A DNA stretch of 64,000 bases from an uncultured Oscillospiraceae bacterium (GCA_934590355.1 CAKTOX010000006.1:21042-85041), one strand, 5' to 3'. Positions 33,915 through 45,441 are shown, numbered from the stretch's first letter. Program-made: numbers and translations. The notes: generated by a model not told the origin, from the letters alone.

Positions 33915-35258
33915 ATGGAAGAATTACTGGGCAGACAGGTGCCCCATTCCGAAACGGCGGAGCAGGCGGTCATAGGCTCGATGCTTATCGACACGCGATG
34001 CATACCCGACGTTATCGAGCGCCTGCGTTCCGCGGAGTTTTACGGCAGACAGAATCGTGATATATTCGATACGGTCTACGCCATGTTCTCCTACGGCCAG
34101 ACCATCGACCCCGTAACGATACTTGACCAGATGAAGGTCAGGGGCGTTTATACTGAGCAGAGCCCGGCGTATATAGCCGAGCTCATGCGCGTTACGCCCA
34201 CCGCCGCAAACGTCCTTGAATACGCCGCCATCGTGCGCGACAGGGCGCTGCTGCGAAATCTTGCTACGGCGGCGGACGAGATAAACAATCTCGTCTACGA
34301 GGGCTCGGGCGAGGCGGAGAATATCCTTGAAGCGGCAGAGAGCAAGATATACGCTCTGCGCCAGGGCAGAAACATAGGCGGTCTGCTGCCCATATCCACG
34401 GTCGTTCAGAATGTCTATGAGAACATTTCCGCCGCCGCCGCAAGCGGGCAGTCCATTCCGGGGCTGTCCACGGGTCTTAAGGACCTTGATAAATTCATTC
34501 TCGGACTCAACAAGGGTGAGCTCATTCTCATTGCCGCACGTCCTGCCATGGGTAAGACGAGTATCGCGCTGAACATTGCGATGGATGTTGCGAAAAACTC
34601 GGACAAGACCGTCGCCGTGTTTTCGCTCGAAATGAGCCGCGAGCAGCTTGTCAGCAGACTTCTTGCACGCGAGGCGTCCGTTCCTGCGCAGAATATGCTC
34701 ACAGGACAGCTCAGCCCCGACGAATGGCGCCGCCTGGCATCGGCAGCGCAGCTCGTGAGCGCGACGGATATGCGCATTGACGATAACTCCATGCTCACGG
34801 TCGCGGACATGAACGCGCAGTGCCGCAGACTTTCAAACCTCGGCCTTGTTGTCATCGACTATCTCCAGCTCATGCAGTCGGCAGGCGGCAAGAACAGCTA
34901 TAACGAAAACCGCCAGCAGGCGGTCAGCGATATAAGCCGTATGCTCAAGATCATGGCAAAGGAGCTGAACGTTCCCGTCATATGCCTGAGCCAGCTCAAC
35001 CGTGCCGCGGTCGGCAGAAGCGACAAGCGCCCCATGCTCAACGACCTGCGCGACTCCGGCGCTATCGAGCAGGACGCCGACGTTGTCATCGGCCTGCACC
35101 GCGAGGGCTATTACGATCAGGAGAGCTCAGATCCGTATCTTGCCGAGGCGATAGTGCTCAAAAACCGCAAGGGTCAGACGGGCACGGTCTACCTGCAATG
35201 GCTGCCGGAGTTTACGAGCTTCGGAAACCGCAGCGCAAAAACCGATGACGATTATTGA
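33915..35258 (+). CDS. dnaB: Replicative DNA helicase DnaB
   Basis: A 447-residue hexameric helicase. The N-terminal domain starts PHSETAEQAVIGSMLID. The RecA-like core has Walker A ARPAMGKTS (~210), FSLEMSREQLVSRLLAREA, Walker B LVVIDYLQLM and the SQLNRAAVGRSDKRPMLNDLRDSG region, with DADVVIGLHR near the end. No intein or insertion is present. Its last 14 nt overlap tilS. Confidence 0.97.
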   Translation: MEELLGRQVPHSETAEQAVIGSMLIDTRCIPDVIERLRSAEFYGRQNRDIFDTVYAMFSYGQTIDPVTILDQMKVRGVYTEQSPAYIAELMRVTPTAANVLEYAAIVRDRALLRNLATAADEINNLVYEGSGEAENILEAAESKIYALRQGRNIGGLLPISTVVQNVYENISAAAASGQSIPGLSTGLKDLDKFILGLNKGELILIAARPAMGKTSIALNIAMDVAKNSDKTVAVFSLEMSREQLVSRLLAREASVPAQNMLTGQLSPDEWRRLASAAQLVSATDMRIDDNSMLTVADMNAQCRRLSNLGLVVIDYLQLMQSAGGKNSYNENRQQAVSDISRMLKIMAKELNVPVICLSQLNRAAVGRSDKRPMLNDLRDSGAIEQDADVVIGLHREGYYDQESSDPYLAEAIVLKNRKGQTGTVYLQWLPEFTSFGNRSAKTDDDY

Positions 35259-36582
35259 TTTTATAAACGAAAACAAGCTTCTTCGCCCGGGCGACAGAGT
35301 GCTGTGCGCAGTTTCGGGCGGAGCGGACTCCATGTGTCTTGTGCATTGGCTCAGTACCCACGCCGAGCAGCTCGGAGTGAGCGTTTGTGCCGCAAGCTTT
35401 GACCATATGCTGCGCGGCGAGGAGTCGGCGAGCGACTGCCGCTTTGCCGCGGCGCAGTGTGAGCGCATGGGCGTTAAATGCATGACCGAGTGCGGCGACG
35501 TGCGAGGCTATGCAATGGAAAAGGGCATGAGCGAGGAGGAGGCGGCAAGGGCCTTGCGCTATGATTTTCTCTCCCGCGCTGCCGATAAGCTCGGCTGCAA
35601 TGTCATTGCGACAGCGCATAACGCAAACGATAACGCCGAGACCCTGCTTTTAAACCTCACCCGCGGCGGCGGGCTGAAGGGACTTTGCGGTATTCCGCCG
35701 CGGCGCGGGAATATCATTCGCCCGCTGCTGTCAACGACAAGGGAGCAGATCGAGGCGTATAATGCGAAATACGGCGTGGAGTTTGTCACCGATTCGAGCA
35801 ACCTCGGCGATGATTACACGCGAAACGTTATCCGCCATCACGTCACTCCGGTGCTTGAGGGCATTAACCCCGCGTTTTTTGACGCCGTGTCGCGCACGGT
35901 CCAGAGCCTGCGCGAGGATGAGCGCTGCCTTGACGATATGGCAGCGGCGGCATACGATGCGTTTTATAAAAATTCGTCCTTTCCCGCCGATAAGCTCCTA
36001 TCGCTTCCCAAGCCCGTTGCGATGCGCGTTTTGCGCATGATATGCGGCAGGTCGCTGAGCTTTGAGCACGCACGGAGCATCTACGCAATTTCCTCCGGCA
36101 CACAGCGCCGCGAAACGCATATACCCGGCATGAGTGTGAGCTGTGACAGGGGAGTGCTTCACTTCGGACAAAAAACGCAGCAGCTCGGCGAATACGAGCT
36201 CCTGCCCGGCACGGAAATATACCTGCCGGAATGCTCCGCGACGGTAAGGACGGACATTGTCGAAAATTGTCCGCAAGTTTTCAAATCGTTTAACAATTTT
36301 CACTTTAAATGTGACGCGATCTGTGGTAACATATCCCTTACGTCACGAAAAAACGGAGATAAGATAAAACTCAGCCGCAGAGGCTGTACAAAAAGCCTCA
36401 AGGATCTGTTCAATGAGGCAAAGCTCGACAAGCAGCAGCGCGGCTTAACGCCTGTTTTGCGGGACGAGCTCGGCCCCGTCGCCGTTTACGGCTTCGGGAT
36501 CGCGGAAAGATGTATTGCGAGCCCCGGAGACCGAGCGCTTCGGGTGACAATAAATAAAACCAAGCTTACGGGGGACAATTGA
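35245..36582 (+). CDS. tilS: tRNA(Ile)-lysidine synthetase
   Basis: A 445-residue enzyme that converts C34 of tRNA-Ile(CAU) to lysidine so that it reads AUA. The PP-loop motif is VSGGADSM (~24-31), with TAHNANDNAETLLLNLTRGGGLKGL and GIPPRRGNIIRPLL downstream. A substrate-binding and C-terminal domain (DKIKLSRRGCTKSLKDLFNEAKLD) complete it. ATG 35245 overlaps dnaB by 14 nt. It is grouped with hpt and ftsH in the usual Firmicutes order. Confidence 0.95.
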   Translation: MTIIDFINENKLLRPGDRVLCAVSGGADSMCLVHWLSTHAEQLGVSVCAASFDHMLRGEESASDCRFAAAQCERMGVKCMTECGDVRGYAMEKGMSEEEAARALRYDFLSRAADKLGCNVIATAHNANDNAETLLLNLTRGGGLKGLCGIPPRRGNIIRPLLSTTREQIEAYNAKYGVEFVTDSSNLGDDYTRNVIRHHVTPVLEGINPAFFDAVSRTVQSLREDERCLDDMAAAAYDAFYKNSSFPADKLLSLPKPVAMRVLRMICGRSLSFEHARSIYAISSGTQRRETHIPGMSVSCDRGVLHFGQKTQQLGEYELLPGTEIYLPECSATVRTDIVENCPQVFKSFNNFHFKCDAICGNISLTSRKNGDKIKLSRRGCTKSLKDLFNEAKLDKQQRGLTPVLRDELGPVAVYGFGIAERCIASPGDRALRVTINKTKLTGDN

Positions 36583-36585
36583 GAA

Positions 36586-37125
36586 ATGAGAAATGACATT
36601 GAGAGAGTGTTTTTCACCGCTGAAGAAATAGAAAAAAAGGTAGCTGCGCTCGGTGCGCAGATATCCGAGGACTTTGAGGGCAAGCAGCCGCTGTTTGTCG
36701 GTGTATTAAAGGGCTGCTTCGTGTTTATGGCAGATCTCATGCGTCACGTGTCGATACCGTGCTCGATGGACTTCATGGCCGTTTCCTCTTATAAGGGCGG
36801 CATGACCTCAACGGGAGCGGTCGAGATACAAAAGGATCTCGGCCAGAATATCGAGGGCCGCCATATAATCATCGTCGAGGATATTCTTGACAGCGGCAAC
36901 ACGCTCAATTACCTCCAGACTTATCTTCAGACGCGCAAGCCCGCTTCCATAACCATCGCAACGCTTATGGATAAGCCCTCGCGCAGAGTCGCCCCCGTTT
37001 ACGCGAAATATTCCTGCTTTGAGGTTCCCGATGAATTCGTCGTAGGCTACGGTCTTGACTATCAAGAGCTTTACCGCAACCTGCCCTACATCGGAGTGCT
37101 CAAGCCCGAAATATACATGAATTAA
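36586..37125 (+). CDS. hpt: Hypoxanthine phosphoribosyltransferase
   Basis: A 179-residue purine-salvage enzyme that makes IMP/GMP from hypoxanthine/guanine and PRPP. The PRPP loop IIVEDILDSGNTLNYL (~98) and FVGVLKGCFVFMADLMRH are diagnostic; DEFVVGYGLDYQELYRNLPYIGVL closes the fold. It starts 3 nt after tilS with GGGGGAC upstream. Confidence 0.96.
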   Translation: MRNDIERVFFTAEEIEKKVAALGAQISEDFEGKQPLFVGVLKGCFVFMADLMRHVSIPCSMDFMAVSSYKGGMTSTGAVEIQKDLGQNIEGRHIIIVEDILDSGNTLNYLQTYLQTRKPASITIATLMDKPSRRVAPVYAKYSCFEVPDEFVVGYGLDYQELYRNLPYIGVLKPEIYMN

Positions 37126-37156
37126 GAAAGGCGAAGGCCTTAAAGGACGTGATTTA

Positions 37157-39157
<2,001 letters not shown>

Positions 39158-39171
39158 TAAAATAAAAAAAC

Positions 39172-39202
39172 AAACTGCCCGAGGTCATCCTCGAGCAGTT
39201 TT
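39172..39202 (+). terminator. Terminator after ftsH
   Basis: AAACTGC-CGAGG, loop TCAT, CCTCG-GCAGTTTT, with one bulge. Confidence 0.8.
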
Positions 39203-39265
39203 CGTTTTCAGCACATTTTAGAAAGTCTTGCATATTTGGCGGCCGTCCGTATCAGATGGTGCAAC

Positions 39266-39310
39266 AAGCCCGACATTACGTTATTAGGCGAAATGTCGGG
39301 CTTGTTTTTT
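39266..39310 (+). terminator. Second terminator, left member of a related pair
   Basis: AAGCCCGACATT / AATGTCGGGCTT stem followed by GTTTTTT. A closely related hairpin (about 37 of 45 positions equal) lies at 45349-45393, on the other side of the five-gene accessory block. Confidence 0.82.
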
Positions 39311-39339
39311 CGCCCTCGGAGGTTCTTGCCGGTTTACGC

Positions 39340-40206
39340 TTATTGCTCGCGCAGAGCCTGTAGGAATGCTCCCGCGGCCTTGCTGAATACTGCGTAGTGC
39401 TTCCAAATAAGCGCATAGCGTATTTCAAGCGGCGGCTCCAATGGGCGAAAGCAAAGGTCGTCGCTCAGGTTTTTCGGGATAAGATCCTCCGCTGTCAGGT
39501 AACAGCCAAGCCCGCTTCGGACGAGCTTTTCCGGTGAGCCGTTTATGACGTTGTTGGTTGCGGCAATGTTCAATTTTTCGATATCCGTTTCAGACCAGTG
39601 CGAGATAAGTCTTTGCAGCCCTGCTCTGCGGTGGACTATCAGAGGCACGGAAGACAAATCCTCCTTGTGCACCCGGCCTTTTTTTGCCAAGGCGCAATCG
39701 GATGGCATCAGCAGCCCCCAGTGCGATGAGTCCTTTAGCGAAATATACTCATATTTTGTTGTATCGATCGGCTCAATGAAAACGGCAAAATCAAGTGTGC
39801 CGTGCTCGAGTCGTTCTGCCACGTCAATGGCGTCACTGCCGTAAAACCTGAAACGAACGCAAGGATGCGCCGCGCGGACTTCGGCGGCAGCTCGCAGCAC
39901 GGACATCGTCGGATTTCCGCCGATTGAGACCTCGCCGCTGATTTGACCGGCATCCGCACTCAGCTCGCGCTCCGTTTTTTCAACCAGCGACACTATCTCC
40001 TCCGCTCTCCTGCGCAGCAAAGCTCCGTCCTCCGTAAGCGCGATCTTTCTCTTCCCGCGAACGAGAAGCTGCTTTCCAACCTCCTGCTCAAGCTCCATGA
40101 GCAGCTTTGAAAGCGACGGTTGGGAAAGGTGCAGACTCTGCGCGGCTCTTGTTATGTTTTCTTCCCTTGCAACGGCAAGAAAATATTGCAGTAAACGAAT
40201 TTCCAA
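39340..40206 (-). CDS. LysR-family transcriptional regulator
   Basis: A 288-residue regulator. The N-terminal winged HTH is textbook: LLQYFLAVAREENITRAAQSLHLSQPSLSKLLMELEQ begins the fold (residues 4-40). The effector domain (~90-288) is of the CysB/periplasmic-binding type. It is divergent from a reductase, MATE and aldo/keto reductase operon and probably controls it. Its own promoter overlaps a T-N11-A operator in the shared gap, implying autoregulation. Confidence 0.93.
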   Translation of the reverse strand: MEIRLLQYFLAVAREENITRAAQSLHLSQPSLSKLLMELEQEVGKQLLVRGKRKIALTEDGALLRRRAEEIVSLVEKTERELSADAGQISGEVSIGGNPTMSVLRAAAEVRAAHPCVRFRFYGSDAIDVAERLEHGTLDFAVFIEPIDTTKYEYISLKDSSHWGLLMPSDCALAKKGRVHKEDLSSVPLIVHRRAGLQRLISHWSETDIEKLNIAATNNVINGSPEKLVRSGLGCYLTAEDLIPKNLSDDLCFRPLEPPLEIRYALIWKHYAVFSKAAGAFLQALREQ

Positions 40207-40225
40207 AGCTCTTCACCTCGTCTTT

Positions 40226-40254
40226 AGTATAAAACCGCTTATCATGCCTGTCAA
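40226..40254 (-). promoter_or_regulatory. Promoter of the LysR gene
   Basis: On the minus strand TTGACA (40254-40249), 17-bp spacer, TATACT (40231-40226). The -35 lies inside the operator described next. Confidence 0.65.
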
Positions 40255-40262
40255 CTATGATA
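40240..40262. promoter_or_regulatory. LysR-type T-N11-A operator
   Basis: TATCAT, 11 nt, ATGATA: a perfect 6-bp inverted repeat with the spacing typical of LysR proteins, located in the divergent gap and covering the regulator's own -35 box. Confidence 0.6.
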
Positions 40263-40359
40263 CTTTATTCAATATAAGTATTTGCTATTGAAGACGCCGA
40301 CACATATTATTGTTCTCGTGAAGGAATTTTTAATGTTGTTCAAAAGGAGAGTGCTCAAT

Positions 40360-40809
40360 ATGGACATTTTGTTTATTAACGGCAGCCCCAATGAAAACGG
40401 CAACACCGCAAGGCTCGCAGCACAGCTTCTGCGCGGGAAGGAATACACGAGTCTTAACCTCACCGATTATCTCATAGGCGCCTACGGTCAAGATTTCCCC
40501 GGTGACGGACTTGAGGACGTAATAGATGCCATGAAGCGTGCGAGCACGATAGTCATCGGTTCGCCTGTATATTGGCATAATATTTGCGGCAGCGTCAGAA
40601 ATATGTTCGACCGCTTCTATGGGAGCGTGGAGGATGGAGTATTGCGCGGAAGAAGACTTTACTTTGTGTTTCAGGGTGCAGCCCCCGAAAAGTGGATGCT
40701 AGATGACGGAGAATACACCGTCAAGCGCTTTGCCGAGCTATATGGCGTGCTGTATGTTGGCAGAGTTAGCAGCGGCGCACAGGCAGCGGAGCTGAATAAA
40801 ACCGTGTGA
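40360..40809 (+). CDS. NADPH-dependent FMN reductase / flavodoxin-like oxidoreductase
   Basis: A 149-residue flavodoxin-fold protein. FINGSPNENGNTARLAAQLL near the N-terminus is the FMN phosphate loop, and VIGSPVYWHNICGSVRNMFDRF is the second flavin-binding segment of the NAD(P)H:quinone/FMN reductase family. ATG 40360 has AAGGAGA ~10 nt upstream; an in-frame ATG 26 codons earlier has none. The C-terminus is short compared with ~180-residue homologues but the fold core is complete. Confidence 0.88.
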   Translation: MDILFINGSPNENGNTARLAAQLLRGKEYTSLNLTDYLIGAYGQDFPGDGLEDVIDAMKRASTIVIGSPVYWHNICGSVRNMFDRFYGSVEDGVLRGRRLYFVFQGAAPEKWMLDDGEYTVKRFAELYGVLYVGRVSSGAQAAELNKTV

Positions 40810-40848
40810 GGCGTATTTAGTGCGAGATACAGAAGGAAGAGATCTCGA

Positions 40849-42219
40849 ATGAAAACAAAAAATGCAAAGCGGCAACTTGATATGCTGCACGGTCCCATCT
40901 GGAGTAAGCTGCCGCTGTTTGCACTGCCGGTGGCGGCAACGGCAATTTTGGAGCAGCTTTTCAATGCGTCCGATATTGCTGTCGTCGGCAATTTTACGGG
41001 AGCGGGGAAGACTGTCGCGGTTGCGGCGGTTGGAGCCAACAGCTCCGTTATTGCGCTGATAGTGAATCTGTTCGTAGGCATTTCCTTGGGCGCGAATGTT
41101 GTTATTGCAAACGCCGTAGGACGAAATGACTTGGAGGCGGCTGAAAAAGCGGTCCACACGTCCGTAGTGTTTGCATTCCTCTGCGGATTAGTTGTTGCCG
41201 TGATAGGGGAGCTTACTGCAGTGCCTGTTCTCCGCAGCCTTAATGTACCGGACGAGGTGCTGCCCTCGGCGCTGCTGTACCTGAGAATTTACCTGCTCGG
41301 TATGCCGGTGATATTGCTGTATAACTTTGAAGCGGCGATTTTTCGAAGTGTGGGCGATACGAGGACGCCGTTCATTGCGCTGTTTGCCTCCGGCATATTA
41401 AATGTTGCGCTGAATTTGTTCTTTGTGGCTGTGCTGCGGATGACAGTAGACGGTGTTGCCGTTGCTACGGTGATCTCCAATGCGGTCAGCTCGGCGCTGC
41501 TGTTGAGACAACTGTGCAGATCCGGCCAACTCATTTGCGTTCGTCGGTGTGCGCTGCGGATGGATTTAAAAACTCTCGGCCGAATTATGAAAATCGGTCT
41601 GCCGGCGGGCATTCAGAGTGCCGTGTTTGCCGCGTCCAATATCGTCATTCAGTCTGCCGTCAACAGCCTTGGGACGGTGGTCATGGCGGCGTCAAGCGCG
41701 GCGTTCAATATTGAGGTTTTCGCCTACGATGTGCTGACATCGTTCAGCCAAGCCTGCACGACCTTTGTGGGACAAAATTTCGGAGCGGGGCAGCTTGCGC
41801 GCTGCAAAAAAACGCTGCTGCTGTGTCTTGCCGAGGATTCGATCGCATCGGCAGCCGCCATTGTATTGGTGCTGCTCACGGGGAAAAGCCTGCTGGCAAT
41901 ATTCAATAACGATCCTGAGGTAGTCTCCATCGGATATACGCGGCTTCTGATGGTGTTCTCTGCCTACACCTTCAGCATGCTTTACGAGGTGATGAGCGGC
42001 TATCTGCGCGGCTTCGGGATCTCGCTGGTTCCCGCGGTACTCACTACCGTGGGCGTTTGCGGCATTCGCATTTCCTGGATTCATTTCATCTTTTCGCAAA
42101 GCAGAACATTTAAGACTATTATGACGGTCTACCCTGTAAGCCTGGCTGCAACGGCGCTTATGATATTTATTGCGCTGCTTTGCTACCGTCCGTCCCGCCG
42201 CTTTGTTGCTGCGCAGTGA
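40849..42219 (+). CDS. MATE family multidrug/Na+ antiporter
   Basis: A 456-residue membrane protein with 12 predicted helices in two similar halves. The family motifs PVAATAILEQLFNASDIAVVGNF in half 1 and GLPAGIQSAVFAASNIVIQSAVN in half 2 correspond to MATE/NorM/DinF. AGGAAGAG precedes the ATG. It belongs to the operon divergent from the LysR gene. The substrate cannot be read from sequence. Confidence 0.93.
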   Translation: MKTKNAKRQLDMLHGPIWSKLPLFALPVAATAILEQLFNASDIAVVGNFTGAGKTVAVAAVGANSSVIALIVNLFVGISLGANVVIANAVGRNDLEAAEKAVHTSVVFAFLCGLVVAVIGELTAVPVLRSLNVPDEVLPSALLYLRIYLLGMPVILLYNFEAAIFRSVGDTRTPFIALFASGILNVALNLFFVAVLRMTVDGVAVATVISNAVSSALLLRQLCRSGQLICVRRCALRMDLKTLGRIMKIGLPAGIQSAVFAASNIVIQSAVNSLGTVVMAASSAAFNIEVFAYDVLTSFSQACTTFVGQNFGAGQLARCKKTLLLCLAEDSIASAAAIVLVLLTGKSLLAIFNNDPEVVSIGYTRLLMVFSAYTFSMLYEVMSGYLRGFGISLVPAVLTTVGVCGIRISWIHFIFSQSRTFKTIMTVYPVSLAATALMIFIALLCYRPSRRFVAAQ

Positions 42220-42241
42220 AAAATCATAAGGAGGAGCTAAG

Positions 42242-43105
42242 ATGAACGAAGAAAAACTGACTCTTAATAACGGCGTTACCATGCCGAAAATCGGTTATGG
42301 CGTGTTTCGCATGACAGATGCCGCCGAATGCGAGGAGGCCGTAGTGCAGGCTGTCAACGCAGGCTATCGCCTTATTGACACGGCTGCCGCTTACGGAAAC
42401 GAGGAAGCCGTCGGACGTGCGATACGCCGCTGCGGTGTGCCAAGAGAAGAGCTTTTCGTAACTACGAAGCTGTGGATCACGGACACCAGCTATGAGGGCG
42501 CCAAGCGCGGCTTTGAGCGTTCTATGGAGCACCTCGGCCTTGATTATCTTGACCTGTACATAATTCATCAGCCATATAACGACTATTACGGTGCATGGCG
42601 TGTTCTTGAGGAGCTGTATGCTGCCGGAATGGTCAGAGCGATCGGCGTTGATAATTTTACGCCCGATAAGCTTGCGGATCTCATGTTTTGGAACAAGGTG
42701 AAGCCGGCAGTCAATCTCGTGGAGTGCAACCCGTTTTTTCAGCGGGAAGAGGAGCGAGCCTATATGGAAAGTCGGCAGATTCAAATGCAGGCGTGGGCGC
42801 CATTGGCTGCGGGACAGACTAATTTGCTCCGAAACGAAACGATTTGCGGTATCGCCGCGAGCTGTCAAAAAACTCCGGCGCAGGTGGCACTGCGCTGGCT
42901 TACGCAGCGCGGCATAGTGCCCCTTGTAAAGTCGGCAAATCCTCAGCGAATGAAGGAAAATCTGAACATTTTTGACTTTGCTCTGACGGACGCACAGATG
43001 GATGCAATAACGCAGCTCGATACGGGTCACACATGCTTTACACCTCGTCAGAGCGGCAGCGCGGTTGAAGCTTTTTTGAACGACTCGCTGCTTTATAAGC
43101 TGTAA
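42242..43105 (+). CDS. Aldo/keto reductase
   Basis: A 287-residue TIM-barrel NADPH-dependent oxidoreductase. The catalytic tetrad is in place: Asp and Tyr in LIDTAAAYGNEEAVG, Lys in FVTTKLWI and His in LYIIHQPYND. The NADPH-binding tail LVKSANPQRMKENLNIF is also present. AAGGAGGA lies 8 nt before the ATG. It resembles 2,5-diketogluconate reductase-type AKR5 enzymes of Gram-positives, which act on varied carbonyls. Confidence 0.93.
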   Translation: MNEEKLTLNNGVTMPKIGYGVFRMTDAAECEEAVVQAVNAGYRLIDTAAAYGNEEAVGRAIRRCGVPREELFVTTKLWITDTSYEGAKRGFERSMEHLGLDYLDLYIIHQPYNDYYGAWRVLEELYAAGMVRAIGVDNFTPDKLADLMFWNKVKPAVNLVECNPFFQREEERAYMESRQIQMQAWAPLAAGQTNLLRNETICGIAASCQKTPAQVALRWLTQRGIVPLVKSANPQRMKENLNIFDFALTDAQMDAITQLDTGHTCFTPRQSGSAVEAFLNDSLLYKL

Positions 43106-43147
43106 GCACTCCCTGAAAATACAAATAAAATCAAAAGGAGAGATAAA

Positions 43148-45298
43148 ATGAAAAAAGAGAAAAAGTTCAGCCTTTCGACAGCCGGAGGATGCAGACGCCT
43201 GCTTGCACTTGCTCTGTGCATCATAATGGTCAGCAGCCTTTTTGCCTGCCTTATCTCCTCGGATTTCGGGAAGATAAAGGTTTCCCATGTCGAATTTGAT
43301 GCGCGTGGAGCCGTGATCGAATGTGAGCTGTACACGCCCGTCGGAGTGTCGGATAAGGACAGTCTGCCTGCGGTTGCGGTCAGCCACGGCGGCAACGTCT
43401 CGAATGCCGTAATGCGCAGCATCGCCGAGGAAATTGCGCGCCGCGGCTTCGTCGTGCTCAACCTCAATTCCTACGGCTGCGGTACGAGCGAGGAGCCGAA
43501 ATACGACGAAGCGGGACTGGGTGTTGATGAGTACGACGTCAATGTTACGCCCGCCGGCCTGCTTGACGGCGTAAACTATCTGCGCACACTCAAGTACGTT
43601 GACAAAACGCGCATTGGCGTGGTCGGACATTCTATGGGCAACACCCGTTCCCGTGCAAGTGCGGTGCTCGACTGCGGCTTCCTCAATTACAATGATCAGA
43701 TGATCAACATTCTCTGCGAAAAATTCGGTCAGAGCTTCACCGAGGACGAGATCGGCATGGACGCACAGGCTCTTGCCGAAGCGCGTCTTACTCCCGATGA
43801 ACTGACTTACTATAACTATCTTGCCGAGGAAACACGCACAGCCTATGACGAAACGATACGCAGCATATGCCTCCTTGGAAACGGGCTCGGAATGGGCGTC
43901 TCCAGCCAGATCGTGAATGTCGGCGGATATGAGGTCCGGCGCAACTGCCAGACAAACCAGATCGTTATCGTCGGCGTATACGAAAACCTCAACGGCGGCT
44001 GGGACTGGCAGAATTCCGACGAGATAAAGACGGACTGGTATCTCAACGGCGAGAGCGCCGAGCTCGAAGAATGGTACGCGATAGACGACGAAGCCTCATC
44101 CAGCCGCAGGCTCGGCAGCTTCTTTGACGTTGATTCTGCTAACAGCGCCGAGCTCAAGAGCGCATTTGACAACCGCGAGGCACGCTGCTTTGTCATGCAC
44201 GCCAAAGAGACGCATTCAAAGAATTTCTTCTCAGTCAAAACCACCGGCGACGTTGTACGCTATGTTACCGAAAGCCTCGGCTATAACAACGGCGAGCTTG
44301 GCGCCGCGGATGCCTCTCCCTTGGCGCACGATAACATAATTTTCGGCTGGCGCGAATTTTTCAGCATGGTCGCAATGTTCGGAATGTTCCTCATGCTGTT
44401 TGCACTGGCGGCTCTGCTTACGCGAACGGAGTTTTTCAAGCCCTGCGTCCGTCAGACAAAAGGACTTGCGGCGTTTGAAATGAAGCCGAAGGCATATTGG
44501 TGCTTTGCGCTTGCCACAGCAGTTCTCACCTTTGTTGTTCTGCATATTTGCAACACCTCTGCCTCTGCTTCGCTGTCGCTTGGACTGATACATACGAGAT
44601 TTTTCCCTCTGTCCTCCTCAAGCTGGAAGACCTTCGCGCTTATCGTTTTGCTCGGCGTCGGCTCGCTTGTGCTCTTTGTGATAGGACAGCGTCTCTTCAA
44701 GCGCAAGCTAGGTGATGCATTTAAAGAACTCGGACTGAGCATCGGCGTTAAGACTGCGCTCAAATCGGTTCTGCTTGCGCTCATTCTGCTCGCAGCGGCA
44801 TACGCATCTTTGCAGGTTATCCTCTATTGGTTTAACGAGGTATACGGCATTTGGATGGTGCTGTTCCTTGAAATGCGTCCGGAATACTGGTTCATCGCGC
44901 TTCGCTATGCGCTGGTGCTCGTTCCCGCATATCTGCTCATAGGCCTCGGAACAAACTCCATGAAGCTCAGAGGCTGCGACGGCTGGAAGGATACCGTGCT
45001 TACGGTATTCGTAGGCAGCATAGGCGTATATGTGCTTATGCTCCTCAATTTCGGACTTCTTCTGTCCACAAAGCCGTATGACGGCTCCATGTTCTCGACG
45101 TTCATAACCTCCTACGGTACGCTTCTGCTTATTCCCCTCACCGTGTGGATAACCAGAAAAATGTATAAGATGACTAATAATATTTGGATCGGAGCCTGTC
45201 TGAATGCATTTCTCCTGAGCTGGTATATGGTCAGCAACAGTGGCTACTACACCTTCTATTATGGACAAACGTTTATAGGAAATCTTATAGGCGGCTGA
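43148..45298 (+). CDS. Membrane-anchored alpha/beta hydrolase with C-terminal multi-helix domain
   Basis: A 716-residue protein. One N-terminal helix (~16-36) leads to an alpha/beta hydrolase domain with AVAVSHGGNVSNAVMRS, and the nucleophile elbow GHSMGN (~163). The Asp/His partners are less certain; HAKETHSKNF (~355) may supply the His. The C-terminal third (~400-716) has about eight hydrophobic helices. Similar hydrolase-membrane fusions occur in Clostridia as uncharacterised proteins. AAAGGAGAG precedes the ATG. It is the last gene of the LysR-linked block, 42 nt after the aldo/keto reductase. Confidence 0.8.
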   Translation: MKKEKKFSLSTAGGCRRLLALALCIIMVSSLFACLISSDFGKIKVSHVEFDARGAVIECELYTPVGVSDKDSLPAVAVSHGGNVSNAVMRSIAEEIARRGFVVLNLNSYGCGTSEEPKYDEAGLGVDEYDVNVTPAGLLDGVNYLRTLKYVDKTRIGVVGHSMGNTRSRASAVLDCGFLNYNDQMINILCEKFGQSFTEDEIGMDAQALAEARLTPDELTYYNYLAEETRTAYDETIRSICLLGNGLGMGVSSQIVNVGGYEVRRNCQTNQIVIVGVYENLNGGWDWQNSDEIKTDWYLNGESAELEEWYAIDDEASSSRRLGSFFDVDSANSAELKSAFDNREARCFVMHAKETHSKNFFSVKTTGDVVRYVTESLGYNNGELGAADASPLAHDNIIFGWREFFSMVAMFGMFLMLFALAALLTRTEFFKPCVRQTKGLAAFEMKPKAYWCFALATAVLTFVVLHICNTSASASLSLGLIHTRFFPLSSSSWKTFALIVLLGVGSLVLFVIGQRLFKRKLGDAFKELGLSIGVKTALKSVLLALILLAAAYASLQVILYWFNEVYGIWMVLFLEMRPEYWFIALRYALVLVPAYLLIGLGTNSMKLRGCDGWKDTVLTVFVGSIGVYVLMLLNFGLLLSTKPYDGSMFSTFITSYGTLLLIPLTVWITRKMYKMTNNIWIGACLNAFLLSWYMVSNSGYYTFYYGQTFIGNLIGG

Positions 45299-45348
45299 GT
45301 CCACGGCTAACACATCCGCAGCGTAAGAATATGATTTAAAACGAGAAA

Positions 45349-45393
45349 AAGCCCGGCATTGCGTCAAACGGCGTAGTGTCGGGCTTGTTTTTT
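45349..45393 (+). terminator. Terminator, right member of a related pair
   Basis: AAGCCCGGCATT / AGTGTCGGGCTT stem, GTTTTTT tail. It matches the 39266-39310 hairpin in length, stem tips and T-tract. Confidence 0.82.
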
Positions 45394-45441
45394 GATGTTT
45401 GAATGAGAAAAGGCCATGAAATCCCCCGCGCGGCAGCCCTC

